This document shows positions 11,118-21,729 of a stretch of DNA of 64,000 bases, piece after piece (positions within the stretch are counted from its first letter, which is position 1; each line of letters opens with the position of its first letter). Origin of the DNA: Spirodela intermedia (lineage: Eukaryota; Streptophyta; Magnoliopsida; Alismatales; Araceae); contig LR746281.1 in NCBI GenBank assembly GCA_902729315.2, positions 1,307,001-1,371,000 on the forward strand. The letters run 5' to 3'. The position numbers and the translations under genes are program-made. The notes under the pieces were generated by a model that made no database searches, had not been told where the DNA came from, and worked only from the letters and a program-made list of their open reading frames with translations.

Positions 11118-12356
11118 TCAAGGCCATTCACAGAATGAAAATTGCTGCTTTCACTCTGTTCGCGGACGAGAAATAACAGGGCAGGGCGACGCATGCTAGA
11201 GAATTAGGGTAGACGAAGAAGAGAAGGTGCGTGCCAAGGGATACCATAAAAACGGTGAGTTTTATCAGAACCAACACAGCTCCATCCGAGAGAGAGAGAG
11301 AGAGAGAGAGAAACCTTGAAGAGCTTTAGACCTGTAGCCGGCGGGGTCAGTGACATCTTCGTATGGCAGTTGGTGGGCGATGAAGTCGATTTAACCGGAG
11401 GAAGGGGAAAGCTGAAATCTTCCACGCCTGTTTCTTGTTTCTCCTCAGACGGTCACCGATAGAGGGCAAAAGTGACCTTTTAGTTCTAAGTATCACTTCT
11501 TGTATTTCTTCGAGTGAGGGGACGAACCTTGTGGATGTGCTGTTGTTCAGCGTTCCGCGAGCTTGTCACCTTGGCTCCATGAAAATGTGCAGTAAAAGCA
11601 TGCAGGCTCCCATTCTTGGTTCAGGAGAACCGGAAATTCAGTAGTACCCGACAAAAGGTAGCCGAGTATAAATGGTTGCAGGTTGCCTGCAAATGGTGAA
11701 ACATTCGACTTCTCCGGTCACAGTAGGAAGCCCCACCATGCCGTTGAGTTGATGTAGATCAATCAAATTGGTTGCATGAAGATCAAGTGGTTGGTTTTGA
11801 CAGATGAGGCTACCATCCTCTTTCTCATATTCGTAACTGTTTGTGGACCTGCATGCTTGTAGATGGCCAGCCATTGCAGAGAAGGCCGGGCAGATTATCA
11901 GCTCATAGCAATGAAAGTGTGATTCACACCATGCCCTCAAGGAAATGAGAGTCTCTCTTTAATCCGATAACCTGATATTTTCAACCTGCAGATGCGAGAC
12001 TGGAAGAAATTTTTGAATAATGCTGTGGAGCAAAGATTCTGATGAATTCAGAAGAGCTGAAGAGAATCATCCAACAGTAAAATTTGTATCCCAATTGACG
12101 AGGTCATGTGACAACGTATACAATCTTCAGATGTGGAATCAGACAGAGAGTGGGCAGGAGATGACTGGGCAGCTGCTCTGGGAGGTCGGTGGGTGGTGAC
12201 AGGAGAAAGGCTCTTGATCTAACAAGGTTCCTACTGCTGGATGTCCAAATGGAGGGTACTACGGTGAGGTTTCAAAGTGGAAGTCCTCCGTTGCATCAGT
12301 AGATGGCTGATTGTCACAGAGGAAGTGCATATGGAACGGGTAGGGCGCGAACATTG
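11118..12356. other. convergent 3' regions of the NIN-like and GAUT genes
   Basis: 1.2 kb between convergent genes, presumably mostly 3' UTR. It contains a GA microsatellite at 11288-11311. Short ORFs on both strands show no recognisable domains. Confidence 0.5.
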
Positions 12357-15300
12357 TCACTGCGTCATATGACATTCTAAACTAAGGCCGCAATTCATCA
12401 GGTACGGATTATCAAGGTCGACATATTTGGACCAGTGCTTCTTGAACCTGCAAACGGCGAGCTCCATCCAGGGCTTGTGGTTGCCGTTGTAGTGGATTAC
12501 GGCCGCCTTCTCTATTTCATCTATTTGAACGTCTGATTCGTGGCCGAGTCCCAAGACATGCCAGGTATCGTCCAGAACGTACGTCAGGTTGTAAAACGCT
12601 ATCAGGCCTGGAGGCAATGTTCCCAGCTTCCACAGTCTCCGGTCCCAATTCTGCAGTCCATGCCACCGCACAATTGCCAATTCTTTGTCAATTTAATAAA
12701 ATAATGAAAGAAAGATAGCATGATGGTAGGAATTCATACACTGGGACGAAGACATGTATATATAGCAAGAGAGAGAGAGAGATGTAAACGTAACATAGAG
12801 AACAGAACAAGCAAACTACGCTCTTTCTTACCAAGTCTTGCCATTTGTGATATATTTCGGTCACGTCGTGCATCTTCCAAGCCTTCAAATCAAAGATATT
12901 CATGCCGAATGCCCAGCCGCATGCCTTTGGGTGAAAACTACTAGCAATCTCCGGGTTAGAGAAGTTGAGATACGTATCCAGTCGGTGGAAAGTATCTTTG
13001 CATGTCATCACTGCACCATTCGCCATCCCATTCATATCAAGAGACCAAAGAGGAGTCAAATCCTTCTGCACCACGACGTCGTCGTCCAAAAATAATATCT
13101 TCTCCAGCTTTGGGTAAATTTCTGGCATGTAGAATCTGATGTGGTTCAGCATGGAGAGGTACTTGGGGTTTCTGTACTTGAGATGGTCATCCCCAACAGA
13201 GAGAGACGACGGATGATCCGACCCGAAATAATATTCCTTCATCATCTCTGAGTCAAGTTGGCGTAGAACCGGAGAAAGGGAAGAATTCAACCACCTGAAT
13301 TCGTCCATATTCTCCACGTGCACTGTTGCATGAGGGGGACGATTGACTAGAAACCACATCTTCATGGGCACAAAATTCAGTCGATCAGTGACGATGTGAA
13401 ACACGTGCTTCTCTGGCTCTCTGACGTGGGATATAGTCGAGTTGACGACCACTGACGTAGCCAGAACGTTATCAGAGAAGATGGCATAGTGGTAGAGACT
13501 GGGATCCTCGAGCTTGTCAGTTTCCACGTCTTCCTTGCTGCTGTAGTCCTTCAGGAAATAATCGGCCGTAAGCTGAAGAGATAGGCAGTGTAAAGGCGCC
13601 GGAATCGTCTGTGGGGCACGCTGGGTCAAGAAAGTGCTTTGCTTTTTCACCGCAATCACGTTCTCCTCTTCGTATTGAACCATTACCCTCAGCTTCTTCT
13701 CCACATCAACACAGTCATGCACCTTATTCTTGGCCGTAAAAAGAACCTCTCCCATCGATTTTGCCGAGCCAAGACCGCTGGGCAGCAACAGAATGAGATC
13801 ACCCGGTAAAGGCCAAGGTCGCTTTTACAAAAAAGGGCGGAGTGATTAAAGAAGCAGACCTCAATTCAGCATCTGAATGGGCTTCGCGGACGATACTTCG
13901 ACTTTCTTTAATGTGTTTCATTAGGAAATTATACAGCTCTGTTTCCTTCTTTGTACGGGCGATGAAGGCGTACACTTTTGCCATTGCAATCTGATCCTTC
14001 ATCAGTTTCAGGGTATAGTCCGGCTTCTGTATTTCGGGCTTTCTCCAAATAGTATAACTCTTCTTGAATATGTTCTCGAGGTCCTCGGAACGTGAAATGG
14101 CTTCATTTTCCATCTCATATAGAGTATATTTGTCCTGCTCTGTTAGAATTGCAGTCCTCTGCAACTCCCTCAGCCGTCGTTTGTCCTAGAGATTCATGAA
14201 CTAATTAGAATTCGAACAATGCATGGAAATATGTTTCCAGAATGCAAATTTTACGCCCAAACTCTACCCGACGAATGTTCTTCTCTGGTTTAACGGTAGA
14301 ATTATGAGGATTTCCCGCTCCGATCTTTTCTGCTTTAGACGGGACTTCTTTTCCCTGGCAATCCATAAGGTGTAGATTTCAACTATTAAAAGTTTAACTT
14401 GCAAAAATTTAAAAAACAATGTAACACGAAAATTTAAACATAGTTTCTACCCGAAGAACTTGTCTCAGTGACACATCATAATTTCTTTTACCATCTCCAG
14501 CTGTGGTTAAATCTGGCTGAAACGAGACTCTTCTTCCCTTCTAAACATTAAAACATCAGGTCCCGATCAAATAATTAGAATTTAATGCTGAAAAAATTAA
14601 AAAAACATATAATTTAAATTTAAATAACGGCTTCGACAAAAGAAGAATATTTCGATGGGGCAGTAGGGGAATAAGATATACTAAATTAGATATTGAAAAA
14701 TAAATGCGTAGCACAAATTTGAAGCACGATTTTACCCGAGAATTATTGCGATCGTCTTCCCTGCTAATATTTGGCTTAAATGAGACTTTTCTTCCCTACG
14801 AGTACATAAAAAACAAAATAGCAGGTGAAATTTTGATATTCTAATAAATTCCTTGGTCCCGTATCAGCTTGGACATGGAGAGAAGAAAATGAAAATGAAA
14901 AGCTTGGTTACCAAAGTCCATGACTATGGACCAACTAGCAATTACACAATGGAAAGTAACAATCAGTTATTAAAATATTTATAGAATTTAAAAAATAATT
15001 AGTGCAGCCAATATATACGACTGACACTGGACTCCCTGCAGAACTGCAAGAAAATTTTCCAAATTAAAGATTATCTTTGAAAATGAATAACACAATAGAA
15101 GAAACAATATTCATAGATGAATGTATTAATTTTATTCCTTTATCTTGCAAGTAATAAGGGCATACGGATCCTCCAAATCCAATGACCACTCAGCAAAATG
15201 TTTCACATGGTGCTTAAACTTTTCTATCAAACAGTTTGTTAAGTGTCACAGAGATAGATACTGTACTGGCCCATCGTCTCGTGTTTGGTAGTCTTCATCA

Positions 15301-15401
15301 GGATTCTTCCACGCCCAGGATGCAGATAATTTTCTAGAATTAATGGTGCGTGTTTTCAAGGCGCCGGAAACATCTGTATACACAGTGGTTACAAAAATAT
15401 C
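12357..15401 (-). CDS. GAUT: GAUT1/3-like alpha-1,4-galacturonosyltransferase (GT8), resolved exons, 5' end incomplete
   Basis: Golgi glycosyltransferase that adds galacturonic acid from UDP-GalA to homogalacturonan in pectin synthesis. Resolved exons on the minus strand: 15401-15267, 14795-14736, 14540-14451, 14354-14268, 14185-13860, 13777-12832 and 12650-12357. All junctions are in phase and give about 645 aa plus missing N-terminus. GT8 features: LYHYAIFSDNVLATSVVVNS, HVFHIVTDRLNF, KYLSMLNHIRFYMPEIYP, the metal-binding DxD in ILFLDDDVVVQKDLTPLW, CGWAFGMNIFDL, WKLGTLPPGLIAFYNLTY and the C-terminal HYNGNHKPW. The exon at 15401 encodes ALKTRTINSRKLSASWAW; LSASW is shared with GAUT1-type stems. 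The KDKRRLRELQRT stretch opens the coiled stem region. The three exons at 14268-14795 are similar to one another. Another short exon between 15267 and 14795 and exons upstream of 15401 are likely but unproved. Confidence 0.9.
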
Positions 15402-18351
15402 CTGCACATAGGAAGTGGTATAACGTATTAAGTGTGACTCATTGATAGGAAACAGATTTTAAAAATATGAATAATTCATAAACATAGGATACAGTAAACC
15501 AAAATTTTAGAGGGCATGGATCGCAGAAATAACATCTGAAATATTTCTGTTCATCCCTATTCAGTTGTAAACAATAACTCTCATCCCTATTTAGAGGACA
15601 TGATATATATGATTCATTTTTTTACACCCTCTTTCGAATTCTCATCGTCTTCTGTGGCCGAATCCCCCAGATCTGTTCAATATGGGACAAGCCCAGGAAA
15701 TCCCTCGAAATTTTATACCTTTTGAACGATGATATGGTATGAGAGAATACTAAGGTTACATGCCAACTATCACAATATCACTTATAGGATCGAGTTTATT
15801 TTGTCCATAAATTCAAGCTCCCTAAGACATATTTCATGCGTGTTCCCTTGTACGAAATCCCATCGAACATCTGATATGCTGCTCCTAAATAATTTAGAGA
15901 ACCCAGCTTACCGTGAACAGATCTGAGGCTATATATCAATATAATCACAAAATAAAGCACTTAAAAATTCTAATAAGTTGAAAAATAGTAGAAAATTGAG
16001 AGCTAAATCCAATTAATGTAAGGGGATAATTGTACGGGGCGGCGGACCACTTATATTTAGAGCACGGTATTGGAAAATAATTCAAAGAATGTACTTCAAT
16101 TTAGGGTCTGTCTTATCTAAGATAGAAGAAAGTTTTTTAGGCTCCAGAAACACCTTGGCATCAGTTATTCTGAATTGAAATTTCATGGTTTGTAATCGGG
16201 CAGTCCTCATGCCACAATTTTTTGTATTCACAGGCCAACGTGTGACAACTGATGCTATTGTATAACGAACATTCACGTATATTACAATTTATGTAAAAAA
16301 AAATCAAAATCCGTTTTTAAATTTCAATCAGGGAGTTGGGGAATTCCTAGGAAGCTTAGAACCTTCTGATCCCAGCAACTCTCGCAACTTTTTAGATTCA
16401 GCTGTCCACTTGTAACTCTTTTTCTGCGTATCATGAAAATAAAGAGGAGTAAATTAGGGAAATTCAGACGGTAATAACTTGGCTAGAAGATTCTTCACTA
16501 GTAGATAATTTACAAAATAATGGACAGTAATGTATGAAAATTTTATATCTTATATATTTTTGAAGCATGATAAAGAAAGAAAAGAAACTGGAATAAACAT
16601 CAACAACATTATACGAAAAAGGGGCACAACCAACCCGACCTCATTAAAGCATGGTATTAGCCTCAATATTGAACATAATTTACGTGCATTTTGAGCGTTT
16701 ATCAAATGCATGTCTCTTAAAAAAAAATGAATTTAAACATAGCCAGGTTAATAGGTAAAATAAAAAAATTGATGAATAAAGCCGACAATTTGAAGGCCAA
16801 AACATCATACGGAAATAAGTGCATAAAATTTTGATGTACGATTATCTTACATTCCCTTTGCGAGTGGAGTTAAAAGAGAATTGTAGTCAGACGCCGCTGA
16901 CCTAATTAAAGCCAGATAGAGCATAACCTGAAATTTTTGGTAAGTAGGAGAAGACAAGAAACAAGTATTTACATTTTTAAAAATATTGTGGAAATTTACA
17001 GGGAAATGCCGACATTGGAACAATGAATACTAGCCAATATCACAGATAACAGCCAAATAGCAAGATACACACTGAAATAACGAAGTGAGCAGAGATCATC
17101 ATGTTTCGATTCTCACGGCTGCTCATATGAATACTAACGGATTTTAGAATAACAGTAAGATGTTTCGTAAGCACGGGGGAAGGTTTTCTGTCTCCACATA
17201 TTGGTGCTTCATTTACATCCAAAAGTAGGAAGTCTCCAGTTAATAAAGAGCGACGATAGTCCTTAAGTTGACTTCTTTATTTTTCTACAAATACAATATC
17301 GAAACTAGAGGATAATTTCATTTTTTTTATTTCAGGTAATAGACAAGATTAAGATCACCATAGGTAGATAACATTTGTAAGAAGTAGGACACTATGGCAT
17401 CAAATTAATTTCATATATTGATTCTTGTCTGGCTTACGTTGTTTTAGTTCTGATTGGACACTTCGGTCTGTGGAAACTCCACTGTGTCAGAAATAATTCT
17501 CAGTATACGGTCTCGCACCAAAATCAGTGATAGACAAGAAATTTTACGGCTATACGCAGAGACAAGAACGGATGCCTGGACAGAAATGACGATCGACAAG
17601 TCATATCATGATTAGAATGTGCAAGCTGCTAGTCTACGCTGTTCGCGGTGCATCTCCGTCCAATCACAACGGAGAGAATCTACGAAAAAAATCTATTGGT
17701 ATTCACTGAAAAATTCGATAAAATTAACGAAAGAATGCGAAAACGTTGTCTGGGGAAAACAATACGATGCCTAGTTTGCAGTCCTATGTTATCAGTTAAT
17801 ATCAAGAAAAAAATGATTCGCCTACATGTGTACGTAATTACTCGTTCGCTAATTTTAACCGCTGAATTTTTTGAGCATTGATCGAGGAAATTTTCGTCAA
17901 ATCCCATTATCCAACACAGGCAGATGATCCCAAAATCAACGGTAAACTAAAGTCGAGCCTGACGGTTTATAACGCCGAATGCACCGTGATCTCGTGATTC
18001 GCATTGACGTCTCTTTCTAAAATCCAAAAGTGTTAAAGCCAGTGGACGCTCGCGGTCTGTTTCAACCAAAGGGAGACACGAATAAAACAACGGATCGGAA
18101 CATCTGCTCGGATCATCAATCCAAAAAATGCCAAATCGAGGTGCCGATTCTAAAGAAAATTTAAATAGTAAAGAGAATGAATCACACGCATAGCAACTCG
18201 AGGAAAAAAAAAAATACAGTATGAATCCAGAAGAAGTCACAGCATGGAGCCAAGCGACTTATAGTACAGCGACGAAGTTCATCCTTGCCTCGAGAGATAA
18301 AACGAACACGAGAATGCGGCAGGGCGACCAATCCCTCCACCGGGAATCCAT
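15402..18351 (-). other. probable 5' exons and introns of the GAUT gene
   Basis: AT-rich DNA upstream of the first secure GAUT exon. A plausible first exon starts at ATG 18351 (MDSRWRDWSPCRILVFVLSL), with a hydrophobic stretch fitting the type II signal anchor of GAUT proteins and a possible GT donor at 18267. Other coding-like minus-strand stretches are near 17260-17130 (frame with LLLDVNEAPICGDRKPS), 16275-16090 and 16430-16350. None could be tied together with confident phases, so the N-terminal protein sequence stays open. Confidence 0.4.
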
Positions 18352-18996
18352 CCCCGTGCACACTGAGCGACTGCTCCTCCGGCAGGACTGATGGGAAAAG
18401 AGAGGCAGGGAGCTCGAAAGATCAAGGATCGCGGGAACAGACGCGGCCCCACTTCCCGTTTATATACCCCCGTCATCATTGCTCGCGAGAGACAACGTTT
18501 GAAAATCAAAAGATAGGGACACCTGATGGACGGTTAATATTTCTCACAGCCATGAGCCCTCAAGTGACGGGCCCAAACTTGGTATGGGCCTTGCGAGATG
18601 GGTGGGGCCTTTTTATTTCCCAGCCCACTCTGGCCCAACCGCCAGCACTTATACGGCAAGGTCAAACCATTATCCTGTTCCATTAATATCAAAGAAAGGA
18701 GACTTTTTCAAAGACGCTGACCTTGCCTTATTAGCCCGTTGTCAATTTCATAAAACCCGTGTTCGCCCCAGATTTGGGGCGTCCCTCGAATTGACCCAAT
18801 ATTTAATGCATTTCGAAGGACTTATTAAGCCCTCATATTTAAATAAAATAAGAAATATCGACACAAGATGGCTGGGTCGAGACTAGGTGGTGTCCGATCG
18901 TTGCTCTCATCTCCTAACTCGACGCCGCAGCCGATGGCTAAAGGAACCCGGCGGTCGTCGTCCGTCCGGGTTTTCCGCGCGAACCACCCCCGCTCG
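18352..18996. promoter_or_regulatory. GAUT promoter with TATA box; downstream region of the kinase gene
   Basis: On the minus strand TATATAAAC lies at 18458-18466, about 107 bases upstream of the proposed ATG at 18351. The rest, toward 18996, is intergenic and 3' flank of the kinase gene, with GGCCCA/TGGGCC-type motifs near 18570-18600. Confidence 0.5.
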
Positions 18997-20694
18997 TCAT
19001 CTCTCTAATGGCGAGCGGCGGGCGGCGCCGCCGCCGCCGCGGCCGGGGAGGGGCTTGGGCTTGCGGAGGGCGATGCCTTTGATGGCCTCGATGTGCTCCA
19101 GAGCGTCGGCGACCTCCGCCATGGAGGGTCGGCTCTTGGGCTCGGCGGCGAGGCAGCGCAGGGTGAGCTGGGCGGCGCGAACTGCCGCCTTGGTGGAGTA
19201 CTGACCATCCATCCTCCGGTCCATGATCTGGGCGAGGGTCCGTCGGTCGTGGAGGTGCGGCTTCGCCCACTCGACCAGCTGGTGCTGCCCTCTGGGCCGC
19301 CGCGTGTCGATCGCCCGCTTCCCCGTGAGCATCTCCAGCAGCACCACGCCGAACCCGTAGACGTCGCTCTTCACGTACAGGTGCCCTTCATCCAAGTGAC
19401 CGAAGCGTCAATAGACGTGTACCAAACACCCCTGTGATTGGTTGGAGTGGGGGAGAAAATGCACCTGTGGCGACGTACTCGGGGGCGGCGTAGCCGTAGG
19501 TACCCATGATTCGGGTTGTCACGTGGGAGTCCCCGCCCGTGGGTCCGTTCTTGGCGAGCCCGAAATCCGAGATCTTGGCGTTGTAGTTCTGCGAGATCAA
19601 GGGTGATGATTAACCGAAAAAGGAGGTTTTGTTTTTGAAGGCGGATGATTCCAGTACTGACCGAGTCGAGGAGGATGTTGGCGGCTTTGAAGTCTCTGTA
19701 GATGACCTGCTTGTCGGAGGCGTGAAGGAAGGCGAGCCCCCGGGCGGCGCCGATGAGGATCTTCATTCGGAGGCTCCAGCCGAGCGGCTGGACGGGGCCC
19801 GCTGCACCCACCGCACCGGGAAGAACCCTAAGAGGAGGGGGAGGGGGTGGGCGGCGAGGAAATGATTCACAGGGAGCTGGGTCAACGACGTACTTCTGAA
19901 CAGCTGGTTCTCCAAGCTCCCCCTGGTCATGAACTCGTAGACGAGGAGGAGCTCCGTGTCTTCCCAGCAGTAGCCGAGGAGGCGGACGAGGTTCGGGTGT
20001 GAGAGCCTTCCCAGGAAGTTCACCTCCGACTGCAAATCCGGAAGAGGGGAGGAGGGAAGGGTTAGCGGAGGCGACGACGGGGAGGAGAGTAGGCGGGCAG
20101 GTTTGTGGCTTTAGAAGCCTAACCTGCCATTCCTCCAGGCCTTGCATGCTCTCTGGGCTGATTTTCTTCACGGCGACGACCGTCCCCGTGCGGCTCCTTG
20201 CCGGGCTGAGGGTCCTCTCGTTGACCCATCCCTTGAACACCTTCCCGAAGCCCCCTTCTCCGATGAGGGTCTCCGGCCTGAAATTCCTCGTTACCGCCCT
20301 CAGCTCGGCGTAGGTGTAGATCCGCAGGTCAGGGGACTCGAGGATCATCCCCTGGGACCTCCCCGCCTCCGCCCCTAGGCTGTTGGCGGAGTGCTGCCCG
20401 ATGCTGCTGCTGCTCGTGTTGGCGGCGCTGGTCGCTGTGGTTGTGGTGAAGGTGCTACTGGTCCTCGAGGAGTCTGTACAGTCACAGGGAGAAGCGTCCG
20501 GTGAGAAAGAGGGAGAAAAAAAACAACAACAGCAACAGCAACAGCAACAACATCATCCCCTTCCTCCTATCTATATCTCTGAATCTGAACCGTCGTTGAG
20601 GAGCACAGAAGCATCGGGATCTGGTACCTTGGTCGGAGAAACCACGACTCTTCGGTCTCGGAAGTTCCTTGATCAAACTGTAGCAGATACCCAT
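18997..20694 (-). CDS. receptor-like cytoplasmic kinase, RLCK-VII (PBL/BIK1-like)
   Basis: Membrane-tethered Ser/Thr kinase of the family that relays signals from surface receptors in immunity and growth. Exons on the minus strand: 20694-20628, 20473-20124, 20029-19894, 19801-19662, 19588-19465 and 19385-18997, giving 401 aa, typical for the family. MGICYS at the start offers Gly2 for myristoylation and Cys4 for palmitoylation, as in BIK1/PBL proteins. A Ser/Thr-rich linker follows. The kinase domain begins at [20 protein letters not shown] (P-loop) and continues with VVAVKKI (ATP lysine), [34 protein letters not shown] (catalytic loop, RD type), [12 protein letters not shown] (DFG), [16 protein letters not shown] (activation segment) and [20 protein letters not shown]. 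The short C-tail is Gly/Arg-rich ([11 protein letters not shown]). No broken catalytic residue was seen. The exact PBL orthologue is not resolved. Confidence 0.95.
20519..20552. repeat. CAA/CAG trinucleotide repeat in kinase intron 1
   Basis: A run of caa and cag triplets on the plus strand lies inside the first intron of the kinase gene. On the kinase's own strand it is a TTG/CTG-rich, pyrimidine-containing tract upstream of the exon 2 acceptor. Confidence 0.7.
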
Positions 20695-21729
20695 CCCCCT
20701 CTCTCTCTCAAAATCCTCAATAACTGTGTCCCTCCTCCTCTCTTTCAATCCACCTTCAACGGGAACTCCGGAGAAGATGGGCAGAGTGTCGGTTGCGGCG
20801 GCGGAGGGAGGCCGAGCATGTAGATGGACAGGGGAAAGAAAGGACGGAGAAGGATATCGGAAGAAGCACGGAAGCACGGCGGGGGTGGAATTTCAACGAA
20901 CGGCATGGATTGTTTGGGTCAGATCAACAGAAAATGTCCCCGGTTACTGTCATCTTAACCCTGGGTCTTCCTCCAAGGCCGGTCCTTGCCCTGCCGATCC
21001 TCCGCCGCTGCCGGGGGTTTCCGTCTCCTACGGGGGTTTCAGTTAACTTGAAACCCCGTTCCGTTGCGTGATGCAGACCTCCACTCTCCTCCCTCTCCCA
21101 TTAGTCAGACACTTGCGGTGGTGGGCCACAGAGGGAGCGCAGTGGTAGGTCTGTCCCATCAACCTCCCTCCAAATTTCTTACCATACTGATAGGAACCGG
21201 GGGGTATATCTATAAATATAATACTGCAATCATTAATAAATTCATTTTCGAAAAATGACTTGATTGACCCTGATAAAATTTCATAAGACCAGGTACGAAG
21301 GGACTGTGGTTCCGTACAGAACGCCGGGAGCAAGCACATGACTTGAAGGAGACTCGGCGCAGAATCCAAGAGCTTGTCTCCTCAGCGGTTCTCCCCCATC
21401 GCCCAGCGATTCGGGTTGACCAGAATGGAAGGCTAAAATGACGGCCCATCTCTCTCATTATAGACAGTAAGAGTACGGCATGAGATACCTCTATGGAGAC
21501 AGCTACAGACCCCTCTATACCTCTCTCTTTCTCTCTCTACTCGGTGAGATCACACTAGGCAATCAGGTAGAATGACATTAATTGATCTGTACACAGACGA
21601 GCTCTGATGGCGAGGACCGGCTTCGAAAAAGGGCGGAGATCCAACTACGTCACTCTCCCTCCCTCCCTCCCTCTCTCTCTCTCTCTCTCTCTCGCTGTAA
21701 GCTAAATTGACGGAGAGACCGTGAAACAT
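20695..21729. other. kinase promoter region and bromodomain gene 3' flank
   Basis: About 1 kb between two minus-strand genes. It holds CT-rich tracts, the longest at 21671-21693. No ORF with a recognisable product is present. Confidence 0.5.

Noticed and set aside
19371-20348. 325-codon continuous minus-strand frame across the kinase gene
   Set aside because: It reads through introns; the middle is frame-shifted relative to kinase motifs. The six-exon splice model restores all kinase motifs in phase.
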